NCBI RefSeq assembly: GCF_900461555.1
Contig: NZ_UGOX01000001.1
Location: forward strand, 695,501-759,500
Source of the DNA: Legionella quinlivanii
GTDB taxonomy: Bacteria > Pseudomonadota > Gammaproteobacteria > Legionellales > Legionellaceae
DNA: 64,000 bases
Direction: 5' to 3'
Shown here: piece after piece, positions 62,500 through 64,000 of the stretch
Layout of the letters: each line of letters starts with the position of its first letter
Position numbering within the stretch: the stretch's first letter is position 1
The notes under the pieces: generated by a model
What the model saw: only the letters and a program-made list of their open reading frames with translations
The model's database searches: none
What the model was told of the DNA's origin: nothing
Position numbers and translations under genes: made by a program

Positions 62500-64000
62500 G
62501 GTGCTATTACCGTTAAAGGATTAGAGAAAATGCCATTTTTTGAACCAATAATGGTGCAAGAACCGTTTCTGCCATGCATCTTAAGAAAGTTCTGAGTTGC
62601 AGTCTGTCCTATTTGGCATACTACATTGCCGGTTTTGTTGATGAGCGAATAAAGGCTTGGGCCCGCACCTGGAATGGGTAACTCTCCCAGTATAACTGGC
62701 CTGCCGCAACAAACCACCGCGGGGTTGTAAATGGGGGAGCCATTGACTGTGGCTGGTATATCAACCGCTCCGGGAGGAGTCGGTGGTGTGGGTGGAGGGG
62801 GGGGAGGAGGGGAAGGGTATCCCATAAAATTAAATTGAACAAAGGCAGGCGCTCCCACGGGGAGATAGGCTATTGAATAAATTGGCGTTTTTAAGGTATT
62901 CCCGGTGAATGTGACTGAACTGAAACTGCCTGTGATGCCAGAGGATGTAAGCAGGGTGTATTGTCCGGGCGGGGTATCGGGGGCGAGGTTAATTTCCAGA
63001 GTACCTGCAAGAGATGCGGATCCGGAAATCGCGACTAAAGAGCTGCCATTGGAGTTAATATCGATATGAACAAGACTGCCGAGCGCGCCACTACTTGCTT
63101 CATTTAAAGTTAAACTGCCGAGATGAAGTGTTCCACCTGGATCCGGAGAAATGGTTCCAGAGTTGGCAAAAACATTTCCCGTTAAAGTTCCGCTACCGCT
63201 GAGCGTGCCTCTTTGCGCGCTAAAATTACTGTTTCTGCAGACAAAGACAAGCGCCTGATCAATCAGACCATTGACTTTGAAATTGGCATTATTAATTACA
63301 ACTGTTCCTTGATAATCACTCGTTCCATAATAAGCCACCGTACCATTTCCCTTGATATTGACACTGGTTCCTCCGGCACCAAAAATCGTATCGTCAGTAA
63401 AGGCGACCTGGGTGCCAAGCGTCAGCAGATCGCCTGTGTTCTCAGCCATAAATGTAAGAGAGGAACCTGTGCGCAAGAAAATACTATTTCCTAATGCGGA
63501 TCCATCCGTTCCGTCTGAACCTCCCGGGCCGCCAGTTCCATGCGTCCCGGCCTGGGTTGAATTGTTTATGGTGTTAAAAGTGGTTGAAACTCCCGGAAGT
63601 GTCTGGATGGTAAAGTTCAGATTGCTATCCACAAAGATAGCGCCGCCAAGACCGCTGCCACCGCCTCCGCCTCCGCCACCAAAGCCTGAACCTACGCTAT
63701 TGGCGCCTAATCCGCCAGAACCTCCTCCGAGATTTCCGATGTCAATTCCGCCGATAGCATTCGAGCCATTGGAAGGACCTCCACCGCCGCCGCCAGCTCC
63801 CCCTAGAGAATTGCCGCCTGCAGCCGGGCTCATGCCTGATTGGTTGACGCCGCCGCCACCGCCTCCGCCTCCAAGTCCGCCCGAGCCGGCCTGTACCGCA
63901 TAATCGATGTCATAAGCCCCGATACCTGCACCACCGCCACCGCCACCGCCATAGCCGCCATTGCCAGCTTGTCCATCAATTCCATTGCTGGGAGCCACTG
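62496..64000 (-). CDS. Gly-rich autotransporter-like passenger without barrel (5' end cut off)
   Basis: Open to the right edge, so the start and signal peptide are missing; 501 codons are seen. Residues ~1-125 of the visible part are extremely Gly-rich (GGYGGGGGGGAG-type), followed by beta-helix sequence with autotransporter-associated repeats (NGTVAYYGTSDYQGTVVINN, SGSGTLTGNVFANSGTISP, GSGA-type). Then a proline linker (seven Pro followed by TPPTPP) and a C-terminal domain with CC, C and C residues. No translocator barrel is encoded; instead a separate barrel gene overlaps its stop. Surface exposure is likely. Confidence 0.85.
   Translation of the reverse strand, partial: VAPSNGIDGQAGNGGYGGGGGGGAGIGAYDIDYAVQAGSGGLGGGGGGGGVNQSGMSPAAGGNSLGGAGGGGGGPSNGSNAIGGIDIGNLGGGSGGLGANSVGSGFGGGGGGGGSGLGGAIFVDSNLNFTIQTLPGVSTTFNTINNSTQAGTHGTGGPGGSDGTDGSALGNSIFLRTGSSLTFMAENTGDLLTLGTQVAFTDDTIFGAGGTSVNIKGNGTVAYYGTSDYQGTVVINNANFKVNGLIDQALVFVCRNSNFSAQRGTLSGSGTLTGNVFANSGTISPDPGGTLHLGSLTLNEASSGALGSLVHIDINSNGSSLVAISGSASLAGTLEINLAPDTPPGQYTLLTSSGITGSFSSVTFTGNTLKTPIYSIAYLPVGAPAFVQFNFMGYPSPPPPPPPTPPTPPGAVDIPATVNGSPIYNPAVVCCGRPVILGELPIPGAGPSLYSLINKTGNVVCQIGQTATQNFLKMHGRNGSCTIIGSKNGIFSNPLTVIAP

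Noticed and set aside
63352-63903. Proline-rich plus-strand frame near the right end
   Set aside because: It is the reverse complement of the Gly-rich passenger; Gly GGN codons read as Pro on the other strand.

Overview
The window reads as a chromosome segment of a Legionella-type gammaproteobacterium. The basis is a set of genes I recognise. enhA-enhB-enhC (40.9-44.5 kb region) lies close to phhA, a letA/gacA-type response regulator and uvrC. There are many eukaryote-like or effector-like proteins, a patatin phospholipase, and numerous short dispersed palindromic repeats between genes. No rRNA, tRNA or CRISPR array was found. The species cannot be named from sequence alone.

Layout. 0-6.7 kb: a truncated minus-strand gene with a CheD/CNF-like Cys...His pattern, a DUF2130 coiled-coil protein, a classical autotransporter and a ClC chloride channel. 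6.8-14.1 kb: an oversized PLP aminotransferase, a divergent PAS/HisKA/REC/HPt hybrid kinase, an alpha/beta hydrolase, a MazG-like protein and a radical SAM gene broken by a +1 frameshift. 14.1-26.3 kb: a repeat-rich spacer, the operon [MaoC-Pta fusion]-ackA-fabI, an effector-like protein, thpR, an NfeD/slipin pair, xseB-ispA, a flavin oxidoreductase and radA. 26.4-35.2 kb: a YopT-like cysteine protease candidate, patatin, small secreted proteins, a multi-pass membrane protein with an acidic tail, maf, a ZIP transporter and a CDF metal transporter. 35.2-44.5 kb: a decayed gene fragment, phhA, letA, uvrC and enhABC, which form the regulatory and virulence-associated core.

44.5-49.7 kb is the most unusual part. 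A minus-strand run starts with a secreted precursor-like protein whose C-terminal half is 19 cysteines at an exact six-residue period. Three bases later comes a DUF692 (MNIO) enzyme, then its DUF2063 (BufC-type) partner. This is the layout of a bufferin/MNIO RiPP cluster but with a very different precursor. It is followed by an FMN alpha-hydroxyacid oxidase overlapping a PvcA/DIT1-type isocyanide synthase homologue. Both modules belong to families that make metal-binding products, so a metal-handling island is a reasonable hypothesis.

49.8-61.6 kb looks like an AT-rich accessory/effector island. It holds a protein with the SpvC/OspF phosphothreonine-lyase active-site pattern, a convergent protein with a caspase-like His/Cys arrangement, a flavin amine-oxidase fused to a cyclic-nucleotide-binding domain, an F-box/ankyrin-like protein, and several orphan proteins. 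The window closes with a two-gene unit in which a Gly-rich autotransporter-like passenger, cut by the window end, overlaps a separate small outer-membrane beta-barrel gene.

All functional calls come from reading motifs by eye. No database search was run.
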